Positions 38,276 through 50,600 are shown, counted from the stretch's first letter. The stretch: DNA of 64,000 bases from Liolophura sinensis (GCF_032854445.1 NC_088301.1:59220512-59284511); one strand, 5' to 3'. Made by a program: numbers and translations. Notes: generated by a model from the letters alone, not told the origin.

Positions 38276-38928
38276 GTTGTCCCTATATATCCACCTTGGC
38301 ATCAGCGTCGTATAGCAGAACTGCTAGGTTTTACCGATATGTTACTTGGACAGACAGAAGGTATAATCCTAGCAGTTGTAGGCTACTTTTACAAAAAATG
38401 AACCTTAATTTACATAATTGTAGGACGTTAAATAGAAAGTTGTATTAGCGTGGTCATTGTAGATGTGTAATTCAAGATTATATCATTTGTGTACTGCTAG
38501 TATACAAAAGTATGCGGATGTACATGTTTTCCACGAAAGTGTGTATTACACCTTTCTCTTGTATAGAGAGTAGAGAATTAAAACGAATGTTTGAATGACT
38601 GAATATAAATACATCTCTATGTATACATGCAATCATTGGTTGTCTCCATACAGGCAGACATTTTGCTGCGTATATATGGACTCCAGAAATATTATACACG
38701 ACCGCATTTTCATATTAAATGTAAACATCTTTATGTGTCGTCTACAGACGAGATAGCCTGTAGCGCATTGTATGGCTAATGGACAACTCTGTTATATACC
38801 TCTCCGGATGGAACTGTTTTTGTTGACCTTTGTGGCATGTTATGACAAATATCACACAGCTTGTTAATATCTATGTTTGTGTTTGATATTAAGTTGTTAC
38901 GCCAAAGTAGAATAAGACTGTGTGATGG
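38276..38928. other. Intergenic with small hairpin
   Basis: A hairpin with arms aactgctagg (38319-38328) and cctagcagtt (38368-38377) continues inward with a bulge (ttttacc/ggtataat). No gene seen. Confidence 0.45.
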
Positions 38929-39562
38929 ATAGTACCGTGGAACCGTAAAAGGAACATGGCGTTTTTCGGTTTTTTATTTTTTTAACTGCGTGCGTTTTTC
39001 ATTTTTTCCACTTTTGCATTCGGAATTTTTCCCTTTTTTCTAGCAGCCCCCTCCCTCCACACACACACACACTCAACTCAAAAAGTCACACTGGAAAATA
39101 ACTAAAACTCCCACAAAAAGATCTCGGACCCCGACATAATAAGACAATCGGATTACGTTTTGCTTCGCGCTTATGTTGAAACACTCATGTATGTGACACT
39201 GACATTGGATGATTGTCTTGGGCCCCGACATAACTTAGTCGGGCTCCGAGTTAATCAGTTTTCTGATACGCTTCAAGCTACTTTAGTTCATTGCCCTTTT
39301 CATGTAGTTAGTCATTTATGACAAACTACATTTGAAAAGGGACAGACCATTGGCTGATTAACTTGGGGTCCGACTTAGTTATGTCGGCGCCCGAAAAATA
39401 ATTCACTGACAGTGTCAGTGTTTTCGCAGTGGGAGTTTTCCTTTCCTGGTGGGGTCTTCTAAAAAAAAGAAAAAGTCCGACCGCAAAAGTTGAAAAAATG
39501 AAAAACGCACAGTTAAACAAAAAAGAAAAACGCCATGCCCCGTTTACGACTCCGTACAATAT
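38929..39562. mobile_element. Foldback (long inverted-repeat) element, about 630 bp
   Basis: The two halves are imperfect reverse complements over nearly the whole length. The outer left arm has acatggcgtttttc, gtgcgtttttcattttttcc and acttttgc; the outer right arm has the complements gcaaaagttgaaaaaatg, aaaaacgcac and gaaaaacgccatg. Inner arms pair through ccccgacataacttagtcgg and ctgattaac. The centre, at about 39316, is an almost perfect hairpin around ctacat. No coding capacity. A TA dinucleotide flanks both ends, which may be the target duplication, but this is weak. It fits a foldback or MITE-type non-autonomous DNA transposon. Confidence 0.8.
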
Positions 39563-39654
39563 CGTAGGCATGTATATGTTATGTTTTACAGACTAAAACT
39601 AAATATACAAATTCGAACATTTTTATGAACCTGACTAGAGTTCGCTTCATATAA

Positions 39655-39790
39655 TGGTATACAACAATATTAGGCTCTAAAAACCACTGAGTTGGTGTGT
39701 TCGAATCCAGCTACCGCTGTTTTGGTTGTGGTCTGGAGATTTGTCAGGTACGATTTTGGATGAAGGTCTGTGGATCCACACTTATAAAAT
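39655..39790 (+). mobile_element. Possible tRNA-derived SINE fragment
   Basis: Box-B-like gttcgaatccagc at about 39699, followed by ggagatttgtcaggtac, a run I associate with tRNA-derived SINEs of marine invertebrates. Box A is not clear and no target duplication is seen. Confidence 0.35.
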
Positions 39791-41436
39791 GGAACTCCCT
39801 TATACAGGTGAAACATATGCTGTTCACCACAAATAAAAAGAAATAAACACTCTTCCTATATACACAGTTTGATGAAATAATGGCGCCATCTCAGTATAAA
39901 TGTCTTAAGACATCACTTTATAACAATAATACAACACTTTTTTCGACCAATTTTGGAATGCTTCCCAACTGTACATGTTTTGATATAAGTTCTTAACAAC
40001 CTACTGATGCCGACGGCTTTCATGAAAAGATTCCTGTGCCTTGATGTATCTGATAGATCAGCCTGTCATAGGTTCTGGAAGAAAACGGCATTTCTGAACT
40101 AACTACATATAAAAGAACCATTTACCAACCTTGCTAACCATACGAGAAATTGAAAGAGGCCGTTCACTGATCACGTGTTTACACATGCTAGGACGGGTCG
40201 TTACAAGGAATCCAAAGTGTCACGCTCATATGTGTGAGAAAATCGTGTACATAATGTTTATATATATACTAGTATGATTGTGGGACTGTGTACCAAAATT
40301 AGGGTTTGGGTTTATATACATGCGTATATACGCCTATATGTATATATGTATATATATGAGACTCAATCGAGGGCTATGAATCTACATGTATATCTAGTGC
40401 TGTCAGGAATACAACTTACGGCCTCTGTTTCCTTGGCAGTTGTTTAATGGCATATTCGGGAATTTTTAGTTATACGATGGTGAACACTTTTATGTGTACA
40501 GAAGAAACCGGATTACCAGAAACACTGATCACACAAATATGCATCTTTTTGTAACGATGTCTTTGACATGTCACAATTATTAATCTGACATTCGTATACC
40601 ACTCGTAAATCACAAAGGCGCATATAAATAAGTCGATAATGACAAGACCCACTTAAAAAACATCCAAAAACATGTCTGCCATTTCCCAAAGGAATGTGTA
40701 AGACATAATATATAGATAAAACATAAAACAGGTAACATTTTAGAGAGAATCAGTCAACAGTTTTTAATGATGCAAGGGAGACAGTAGATATTTTAGACAT
40801 GATGTCCATTTCACCTTAAGCCGTAGACCGTGCATAACCTTCAGGTCGGATACAACTATGAGTTTCTCAGTCAAACTTTGATTGTTACTGTTCTTAATAT
40901 CATCGTGTTAATATAAACAACAACTTATTATCGGTTTTAGCCCAGAATTTAACAAAATTAGATGCAATGTATGATCACTATGAAACGGATCGCCATATAC
41001 CCCCGACACTCTATTCACATTTGCTAACCAGAGTGTTACAATCAGTAACCCCACTGGCATATAATTTGGCATGTATTCACAACCAGAACGGGTTACCGTG
41101 AAACCGAGTGGTGTTAATGGCGAACACATCCACAATTTTCCGTACCGATTCCTTACTCAATGCATGGCTCTCTAGAATCGTTAGGGAATAAGACATCGAG
41201 ACTGTTGTATCAGTATTGCTTTAAACATATTCGTGGAAGATCTATTTTCAGTGCACCACGTTGGTTGCCTGCAGTGCCTGTCTACGGAAGATCGCCTGCT
41301 TGAACAACCAAACAGATGACAGACACTTGGGTACTTTCCCATCTGAAATCATCCGACCGAGAGCTCTCGATCTTGGAATAATGATCCTGTGAAGACTGGA
41401 TATCGTCGAGTTGATGAAAACATTAAGGTTTTTGGC
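39791..41436. other. Intergenic, nothing recognised
   Basis: AT-rich with short TA/TATG runs near 40260-40360. No gene, RNA or recognised element. Confidence 0.5.
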
Positions 41437-41457
41437 GGGGGGGGGGGGGGGGGGGGG
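41437..41457 (+). repeat. Poly-G run of 21
   Basis: Twenty-one consecutive G, which could form an intramolecular G-quadruplex. Length is uncertain because homopolymers are error-prone. Confidence 0.9.
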
Positions 41458-41747
41458 TGGCATAGACACAAGACTTGCCCTGTTTTACGCAGTTGTGAAA
41501 TTTATAGTCGCACATAAATCACATAATTCATGAGTGCATGCATCAGGTATCAAGGTTTCAAGCTGAGAATACCCCTTGTGCTTTACTGATGACAATTAGG
41601 AATGTACCGTAGCCTAAACTCCACCAACAACTTTAATGGCCAGATACGGGCAACAAGCCCAGTGTGAAACGTGTATATTCACAAACATGTTTTTAGGCAC
41701 ATTGTCCGTCTTGTTACAATACGGTACCGAAGACAATTTCATTTGTG

Positions 41748-41868
41748 TATTTATTTATTCGTTTATTTGGTGTTTTACGCCTTACTTAAGAATATATCAC
41801 TCATACGACGGCGGCCAACATTATGGTGGGGTGGAAAAAACGACCATCCTCAGGCTGCTGGCAGATCA
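41748..41868 (-). mobile_element. SINE fragment (family of 26.5 kb)
   Basis: Contains tatttattcgtttatttggtg, gttttacgcc, acgacggcggccaacatta and cgaccatcctcaggctgctg. It is the reverse complement of the 3' half of the SINE; the tRNA head is missing. Confidence 0.85.
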
Positions 41869-42221
41869 ATACAGTTTCGTGTGACATCATGTATGCATTG
41901 GGCTTGACTTGGGATGAACAGACAGTTGGAGGACAAGTACGTGTGAATAAAATTTAAGTTAATCTTCTGATTTTCAGCCAGTATATGCAAAATCCCGATA
42001 AAGAAAACAATAAAAGCGCATCATATACTGCTGTTAATATTATTCTATTTTTGTTTCTTTTTTTCGCACACAAAGGTCCTCTGCATATATGTGGATGAAT
42101 CTATTTGTTTATTTGATTTTTGAGGAGTTCTTTGTAGACATGTGTACAACTTGGAAACAAAACTGAAGAATAACTATTAAGAAACACGTGCAGTTATGAA
42201 TAACATGTCACAGCTTTTAAG

Positions 42222-42290
42222 ATTTAATTTGATTAGAATGTTGTTTAACACCATACTCAAAAAGGTTTCACTTATATACGCTATAGGATC
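42222..42290 (-). mobile_element. Degenerate SINE 3' fragment
   Basis: The string tgtttaacaccatactc, followed by a diverged run and ttcacttatatacg, aligns to the 3' end of the same SINE with several substitutions. Weak because short. Confidence 0.45.
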
Positions 42291-42904
42291 GTGGACATTT
42301 TGTTTAATGGATGTAGGGGTATACGGAGTACCATGTAGGGGTAAGGCACCGAACGTTGGCCCGTTATTGGTGACTTTTCCCAGTCCTGACGTACAGAAAT
42401 GCACAGCATATTCAGTTTTGTGGGAGACTATGGCCCTTACCGAACGTTAGATTATATAAGAGTGAGAGAGTGGGAATCTAGAAATTTCCTGCCCATGGCC
42501 AAACTGATCTCGGTCAAATCTTATCCTACACCCTGTGATAAAGACACAAGGAAGAAGTAGTTTTTGTTAAAAGATCCTGCCTTTGTATCCTCGGTACGTG
42601 AATGTTTTCTTATAATATGCAAAGGATCGGTGATTTTTCGCCTGTGGGAAAAATAAAAATAACCGAAGCACACGCATAATATACACATATTGAATGGGAA
42701 ACAGTTTGAAAGCTAAGAATAAAATTGTTTTTATCTAAATAGAACAAGAGTAGTTGGTCAGAGGGGGGTTCATCAATGTTCTATACTATCGTTGGCACTG
42801 GCTCAATGTAAAAACTATGTCTAATTGCGATGCTCTGATATATGTTAGGGGATCATTAACGAATTAATGACTTGAACAAACACACATACATATACATAAA
42901 TATC

Positions 42905-43994
42905 ACAATATCCCAGAAGCTAACTGATTTGATCAACACGGACAATATCCCAGAAGATAGTGGTGATGTCAAACGGGAAAATGTCGTAGAAGTTAGTAGT
43001 GATGTCAAACAGGAAAATGTCCCAGAAGTTAGCGGTGTCGACAATCAGGGAACATGTCCCAGAAGTTAGTGGTGATGTCAAACAGGAAAATGTCCCAGAA
43101 GTTAGTGGTGTCGACAATCAGGGAACATGTCCCAGAAGCTACTAGTGTTGTCTAACAGGAAAAATGTCCCAGAAGTTAGTAGTGTTGTCTAACAGGAAAA
43201 TGTCCCAGAAGTTAGTCGTATGGTCAAACAGGAAAAATGTCCCAGAAGTTAGTAGTGTTGTCTAACAGGAAAATGTCCCAGAGGTGAAAGGTGTTGTCAA
43301 ACAGGAAAAATGTCCCAGAAGTTAAAGGTGTTGTCAAACATGAAAAATGTCCCAACAGTTAGTAGTGTTGTCTAACAGGAAAAATGTCCCAGAAGTTAGT
43401 AGTATTGTCTAATAGGAAAAATGTCCAAGAAGTTAGTGGTAGTGTCAAACAGGAAAAATGTCCCAGAAGTTTAGTAGTGTTGTCTAACAGGAAAAATGTT
43501 CTAGAGGTTAGTAGTGGTGTTAACCAGAGAAAATGTTCCAGAAGTCAGTGGTGTCAACCAGAGAAAATGTTCCAGAAGTCAGTGGTGTTGGCAAACAGGA
43601 AAAATGTCCCAGAAGTCAGTGGTGTTGTCAAACAGACAAAATACCCCAGGAGTTTGTGGTATTGTAAACCAGGGAAAATATCCCAGAAGTTAGTGGTATT
43701 GTCAAACAGGGGAAATGTATATGGAAAGTTAATGGTTTTGTCCAACAAGCAAAATGTTCCGGAAGTTAATGGTGTTGTCAAACAAGAAAATGTTCCAGAT
43801 GTCAGTGGTATTGTCAAACATGAAAAATGTCCCAGAAGTTAATGGTGTTGTCAAACAGGGAAAATGTCCTAGGAGCTAAATGCTTTTGTCAAACAGGAAA
43901 ATGTCCTAGAGGTTAGTAGTGATGTCAAAGAGGGAAAATGTCCCAAAAGCTAATAGTTTTGTCAAACAGGCAAAATGTCCCGGGCGTTAATGGT
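42905..43994. repeat. 36/37-bp minisatellite, about 29 copies
   Basis: The unit is tgtcccagaagttagtgg, then tgttgtcaaacagg, then aaaaa. Units of 36 and 37 bp alternate irregularly, which shifts frame and creates apparent ORFs such as 43384-43842 (+, a repeated VPEVSGVVKQEN-like peptide) and 43554-43817 (-). Central copies are more alike than outer ones. The 18-mer core resembles the transposon end at 44604. Confidence 0.95.
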
Positions 43995-44603
43995 GTCAAT
44001 TTGTAAGGCCTCCTGTCCACCGCTTGTTGTTACCAGTGCTCTGAGAACAGAGCACGAGGACATCGCTTCGTTCTTTAGTCCATACAGACAAATCTCAGGA
44101 AATAATTCAGCAGCACGATAAGGGAGGAAAAGCACAAGGCGTTGTGCACGTCATTTCCTCCTCAGACTGAAGGCGTGTCCATTGTCTAATAACTACATAT
44201 AATCCCTTAGAAAGCATACATGTTTTCGTAGTGCTCCATGAACTTTTAAATACCTCGTCCAATCTTCAGAAAAGTAAGAACATTTGCCTTCTGTCGACAT
44301 TACTATTTTCGCTATTGGTGGTCACCGAGGTGATTTAGGGTCACCTTGCATATAGACAATGCACAGAAATCGTTGGACACGACTGTAAACAAACCAAAAG
44401 CCATGAGTTTGTCAACACTATGAACCAGACCGAGGACGATACATTTCTTGTTGCTTAGCCTATGAACATATGCAGTGCTTCGTCAGTAGTAGGCAGTAGG
44501 CCCATTTGTACCTCCATCATTTCAACTAGACTCTAATAAAATAAATGAATATCGTTTCAACCATTATCGAGACAATTACAAACGTTGGCAGTAAGAGCAA
44601 CTA
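43995..44603. other. Flank between minisatellite and transposon relic
   Basis: A perfect 8-bp hairpin gtgctctg-agaa-cagagcac lies near 44036. No gene seen. Confidence 0.5.
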
Positions 44604-44880
44604 CAGGGTGTCCCAGAAGTCAGGTACCATTCTGATTTTCATTTTGTTTTTCTGTGTTTCAGATTTAATACTGATTTTAAATTTTTTTATCTCTCTTTCA
44701 GAGTTAATTATGGCTAATAAACTAACAGTACAAGAAACAGTTGAATTGGTTTTCATGTTTGGAAGAGATGAGGCAACATACAGCTTTGTAGCTCAAGCAT
44801 TCAACCTCAACCTTCTTCTGGGAACTTTTTATTCTCTGTGGAAAATGTTTGTTCTGCTCACTAAAGTGGTAGTGTTGTAA
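44604..44880 (+). mobile_element. Mariner/IS630-type DNA transposon relic (5' end with helix-turn-helix start)
   Basis: Begins cagggtgtcccagaagt, resembling terminal repeats of Tc1/mariner-superfamily elements. An ATG at 44710 opens MANKLTVQETVELVFMFGRD then EATYSFVAQAFNLNL, which resembles the N-terminal helix-turn-helix found in IS630/mariner-like transposases (pattern LTVQERVELV, SVAxxFN). After about 35 residues similarity is lost and the frame ends at 44880 without a catalytic DDE/D domain. No matching right end was found. Non-functional. Confidence 0.6.
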
Positions 44881-45017
44881 CCATGATTATTGCTCTGCCC
44901 ATGTCCATGTCCGTCATCGGAGAGAAAGTTTATATTTTTGTTATGTATGCTCACCCAGGGACCATTTGGCTCTTTGCTATTGAAAGCTGTTCATGTTATT
45001 CTGGAAAGTATTCACCT

Positions 45018-45140
45018 AATATTTATTTATTTCACTTGTGTTATATTAGACGACGGCAACCAGCAGTATGGCGGGAGGAAAGCGAGCAGAGCCCGGGGGC
45101 CGAACCCACGGGCCGAACCCGGTAGCCGAACCCATGATTT
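45018..45140 (-). mobile_element. SINE fragment (family of 26.5 kb)
   Basis: Contains tatttatttatttcacttg, gacgacggcaaccagcag and ggcgggaggaaagcgagcag, then a small internal duplication of gggccgaaccc. It is the reverse complement of the SINE body; the head is missing. Confidence 0.8.
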
Positions 45141-45831
45141 TCGAAAGGTTGCGGTGCCCACATTTGGTTCTGCATCCACCATGTCGATAGGCGCTGATTA
45201 GCTGGTTTGTTGTTACCATCGATTCGTGCCTGATGCATATCGACCTTACATATATACCCAGAATATTGTATATTTTCAGTCTAGTCGACATTCGTCCACG
45301 AGGATATATAATCTATCTACATTAACTCATGCATGTCGCCAGAGGTTCTGATAGTGAGGCCGAACAGTACAATGCACACATGCCATGATTATGTATCTCT
45401 CCTGTACAGGCCTAATTACATAGACTAGCCTGTGCTTATGAACCGATAGAAAGCTACAGATGTACACATATTAGTAACTATAATCATATTGTGCCTTCAT
45501 CAAGATACACACTGTATACCTACCTATATGCCTCCATGCACGGAATGCCGCCACGCCTGAATGGTTTGCTTTAATGAACATCGCGCTGAGTAGAATGAAA
45601 ACGAAGTCATCCCTGACAATTTCTTGTCCCCATGTGAACATTTGTGACACAAATAATAATTGACGCCATCGTGCACACATGACACATTCGTCGCACATGT
45701 ATTTGATACACTGTGCTTTAATGGGGTTCCTGTCATAAATTTTCCATGGAATAAGTCATAAGTATATATGAGTAATAATCCCGAAAAAAACACCGTGCGG
45801 TAATCATGCAATAGACCCCCGTCAGCATGGC
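45141..45831. other. Intergenic, nothing recognised
   Basis: Open frames on the minus strand (45471-45811) have no recognisable domain. Confidence 0.5.

Positions 45832-45903
<72 letters not shown>
45832..45903. repeat. (TA)n microsatellite
   Basis: About 70 bases of pure TA. Confidence 0.98.
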
Positions 45904-45905
<2 letters not shown>

Positions 45906-47279
45906 ACGATCTACTTCACACTATTTGACGTATGTAGGCACTGATTTACAACGCTTAACCATGTATACAGGCCCACTCACTCAATGGACGGAATACATCT
46001 ATTTGGAGTGTTATTAATTATTATATTAATTACTGGCTATGTTCGTGAGCAGCCAACTGCTAAATACAACCCAGCCCTGAAATAATGCAAAGCATTTATC
46101 ACGGTAAAAAAATATTACTATTACTATTAACCTATTACTATAAACGTATTGGTCAGTGCTATACATGCCGTACATGCATAAACTGTACAGGACTTTTACC
46201 AGGCTTAGATTCACTAAAAGCCTATCTACGTAGGCCTATAGCCGTTTCTTCCACATAGGGATTGCGATCTCTCTATGACCTACATTCACACAGTTCCACA
46301 TGGAACCACAATAGGACTTGAATGGCACTATGCAGGAAGGTTCTTTTTAATGAAGGGATCCAGTGCCGATCTTTTAGGAGATTATATTCTCCGCAGAACC
46401 GGATCAATCTAGTTCGGTCCGGCTATGAACAAAACCAGTTTAGACGATCTGGCGAGGCGACATGCGATTCAGCATGAAGACCGGATCGAGCCAGTTCGCT
46501 GTCGCCTAGTAACCAGTCGGCTCATAGGCCAATGCTGACATTAACCGAGTATAACAAGTTGTGTAAGCTGTATGAAGATTTCATTTGGCGGAGGTCGGGC
46601 AGATCTCCAGAGACCGGAAGCGACCATCATTGTACTACACATTTAGAGTTCCCTTGCTTCCAAGGCGTTATGGGGCTATATTGAATTGGTCTTTGTACTA
46701 ATTCAAGTACATCGACACTATCTGCCACTTACATTTAAGGCAGAATTATTACGTCATTATTATGTTTGATTCATCGGGATTCTGTGCAGCAAGTTGATTT
46801 GTGGTTGAACGTAACCTCACGCTGATACGAGGTAGACGTACCGCATTACCATCTAAATAGAAATATAGGGATATATACGGTTTGTGCCGTTACATTAGAA
46901 ATAAAATGAGTTTTTACAGCCTACGGAATGTATTGTGTGAGGCTCCTAAACACTCAGTAATAGGTTATAATAAATAGAAACATAGGTCATATAGGCCTAA
47001 CACACAATTCTTTCCTTCTCTTTATTTTCTATATACTTTCTACTTGCTTCTTTGATGTTTTTTTTTTTTTTGCTTTGTATTTTTTTTAAAATTTATTTTC
47101 ATATTTTTGTATCTACTAGTTTTCCGTATTATATTAATACAAATTATTATTATTATTATTACCATACTATTAAAAATACTTTTGTTTTCCGGGAAGGAAC
47201 CAAATTGTACAACCCATGAAACAATAATGATCTAACATACCGCTATGTATCGCCTGCTCCTTTGTTTTACTTTCTAGAG
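45904..47279. other. Intergenic upstream of promoter region
   Basis: A partly duplicated CpG-containing stretch at 46395-46510 repeats a phrase like accggatcnancnagttcg about 95 bp apart. T-rich low complexity near 47020-47110. No gene. Confidence 0.45.
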
Positions 47280-47657
47280 GAAGCCATTGATTAGTTTCGC
47301 TGCATTACCGCATACAAAATGTCGGTTAGTGTCGTTGGCTGGTTCACGACAGGCGCGACGCACACAAACGCCTAGATCTCTACTTCTTTGTTATAACCAA
47401 GCAAGCTAACCTGTACAGCGTACAGCGTGACGATCTGAGCGAGTCGCGGGAAACAAGGTCACATACGCCAATCCTCTGACTGAGCGGGACCCGGATGTCG
47501 ACCTCGCTGAGCATTTGAACTGAGAGGAAGAGTCGCCATCTTGTTTTCAGCGAAGCGGTTTGCGGGAAGGCAACCGTAGAGATTTTAGCTGTGTATGAGT
47601 AATACATGAGACAATACATCAAAACCAACATTCATACAAGGCTGCGAGTATACAGCA
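47280..47657 (+). promoter_or_regulatory. Putative promoter and 5' UTR of the NRF1-like gene
   Basis: A patch rich in CG dinucleotides (about 47320-47580) in otherwise CpG-poor DNA. The motif gccatcttg at 47535-47543 is the YY1 site that often lies just downstream of start sites of CpG promoters. Repeat content drops and TACATGTA density rises from here on, as in the genic DNA of the window. A short upstream reading frame starts at 47494. The exact start site cannot be fixed. Confidence 0.45.
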
Positions 47658-47660
47658 ATG
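47658..47660 (+). CDS. Possible first coding exon end of NRF1-like gene (ATG at a splice donor)
   Basis: The sequence agcaATG is followed at once by the donor gtatgt. If this exon joins 58100, the protein would begin M-LQPKMPEAAK in phase 0. The upstream ATG near 47606 would be out of frame after splicing. An internal ATG at 58112 is the alternative start. Confidence 0.35.
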
Positions 47661-50600
47661 GTATGTATGGCTACTTGAATGAAGTTTAGGGAGTCTAAAT
47701 GTTGTTTTCACCATTTATTTGAGAAGTTCAACAAGGGCGCAGACGTTTCTCCACAAGTAGGTCAAGGCCGTTTGCCGTTGAACGACTCCAGTTCTTGTAG
47801 ACAAAAGGTTTCAAGGAAAGTTTGAGTAAATATATGCTCACGGAAGTACACTAGTCGTGTTTGTTAACGAAAAGCATAACATTTGCGCGGATTTTAGTTA
47901 GTTTTAAGTCTTATTTAGCACATAGTTTTACCCAAGTGAGGCATTTTCGACGTCGGATGTTGATGAACGTTATACCGGAAGCAACTTGGCGTAACATTAA
48001 CGCCCCTTCCGTTCCTGGTATCTTAATAGGTATCCTGTTTCTAATGTTTATGGAATAAATATTTGACTTCTTCAAGTACGTACAATGTAATAATTTCTCA
48101 AATGGAAAGTGTTATGGTTCAGAAAACAGCTTGGCTTGACAGAGTTTAGTAATTAATGGAATTGTTGATCATTGTTTGCTAATCAGACATGTCACACAAA
48201 GAGGAATAGTGTAGATACCAGAAGGCTTACACATATTGTATTGTATCAAAGTTATTCCTCAACCATATGCAGCCTTTCAAACATACTTCACAGGTTAGAG
48301 TTTTCAGTTGGCCTGTTCAAGAGGAAAAGTTTGTTTTAGATTCCCATGACTGACGCTGAGAACACAGTTTTGGTTTATTGGGTTAATGGAGGCAGAAGAA
48401 AACTGTGCAGTAGTTAAAAGATCAAAATTTCTATTGTTCCCATTTGTGCCAATGTGATGTCACATTCTCAATAAATTGAAGGTTTTAACATTACCAATGT
48501 CCCACCTCACCTTTTCGTGATACTGTCATCTTACTTGTGCTTAGTATTGGACTCGCAGTCAGAGATTTTGACATCTCATTGGAAAATTGAACATGGTTTT
48601 GCCATCTGGCCTTCTTCACCTACTTTGTAAATGAATGTTCACATGATTTAACATTAACACAGTGTTCATTTTAATGGTTTGTTACCATTAAATAGGAAAG
48701 ATAATTACTTGCCCACTGTGGGTAGTTGTGATATTTTTGGTGTTTTTCATATTTGATAACCACACAGGCAGTAAACATCAAAGATTTGTTGATTTGTCTT
48801 CAGGCCTTGGACGTTTAGAGTGTTTTTTTTTAAGGAAGAAAATGTTCAAGAATCGTCTCACTGGAGAAGCTATATTGTTTGTATTTAAAATATGAGTATT
48901 AGTTTAATTGTTATTTAGCAGTATCAAGTCTTTCAGTCTGGAAGGGGGCAGGTGGTTGCCGGGTTGTTGATGCCCTACATGACATACATATTGATCTTGC
49001 TCTGTGGTTGACAATCCATATATTGTATGTGTCAAAGTTTATCAAGTTACACACCAAAGGACAGATCACTGAATAAGCAGTACAGCTTGCTGTTGATGAC
49101 AGATGGGAAAATGTATTACTAATTTTTTAAAACTGAGACTCAGCATTTTGCAGTTGCCCCAGTAGAAATAGTGCCGAGTATATGGAAAATAAGTACAATG
49201 TAAACTTTCTAAAATTGTCAAGATAATCCAATATTTGCCAAAGAAAATCAGTTTTAACTTTGTAACCTTTGATGATGAGGTTCATAATCGTAATTCTCAG
49301 AGCTGTGATCGGTCTCTAATGGATTAATTGTACCTCAGATCTGCACTACTGACATCTTGGGTTCCCTTTAAGTGTTTAATTAATGGAAGTTTTCAGTTTG
49401 TTTGATAGACTTATTAATGTGGTCAGAACAAAACAAGATGAGAACTTGCTGTCCAAAAATTGTAGATCCAACTCTCAGTATGTAACCTATGGTCGTATGT
49501 TTTACTCTAAGTACATAACCTATAGTTGTAAGTTTTACTCTCGGTACACTAGTTTTCTGTTGAAATCGCTAAGCACACTGCTTATGGTTGTAACCTATTC
49601 TCTTCATGAATAACCTGGTGTTGTAATTTTTACTCAGTGCACAACCTGTAATGGTTGTACCTGTGTTTCTTACTCTCAGTGCAGAACCAAATTACACGTA
49701 TGGTTTCTGTAGATAAGCTAAAAACTTGCATGCTCTGTATCACTAAGTAAAGTGTGTATGCCTTGGTCGCATGCATGGCTGCATTAGCTTTAAGAAGTAT
49801 TGAAATATTTACTGGAATTGTTTCATATCTCATAATTATTATCAATCATGAACATCTGAATAATCTGAATATAAATCTTTTGAATGGTGCAGGTAGAGAT
49901 GTAAGGTTGATGTTATAAAATGGGGTTATAAATTTGCTTCGTTTGAGTGGAAAGGTCATTCTTGACTGTAATAATGGTACAGTTCATTGCGGCTTGTATA
50001 TCTGCATGGATTTGCTTTGTACACTACACAGCTCCCTCTCATAGTTAATAACGACAAGCAGTCAGTGACGCTTGTGTTTTGGTTCGCATAATGCAGCATT
50101 GGTTAAAGACCATTTGTTCTTCACCAATATAGTGTGCTTAATTTTTCGTCAATAAGCTTCTTGGTTTACCCAGGCACTCAGCTTTCCAACAGTCAACACC
50201 TGTAATGAAAGTGCCAGTCATTGTGTTCAGTAAGTGGAGTATGGTTGAGCAAGGTGTTAATAATAGCAAAATAAAATCTATACAGTAGTAAGTTGCATGT
50301 GTTATGAAATATTATTGTTTTTTTTTTTTCAGAGTTGTACATGTGTAGCTATAACTCTGATAAAACTGTAAAAGTAGCCTTTTAGAAGGACAGAATGAAC
50401 AAAATGTTTCACAGATACTGGTATTGACGTACAAAAACAAGTGAAAATTTCAAATAAAATATAAGATTTATAAATGTTAGTTCTGCATAAAAAGAAAAGG
50501 AAATAAGTTTTTCCTGGGCCCTTGCACTATATTTTTCTGAAGCTAATAGGACCTTTGACCATTTAGGTTGCAGTGTCAATTCAAGTGACGTTTTATGAGT

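Noticed and set aside
43384-43842. 152-codon open frame with a repeated VPEV/VKQEN peptide
   Set aside because: It is a direct translation of the 36/37-bp minisatellite and the opposite strand is equally open.
42905-43994. CRISPR-like look of regular 36/37-bp repeats
   Set aside because: Direct head-to-tail repeats with no unique spacers, in a eukaryotic sequence; a minisatellite.
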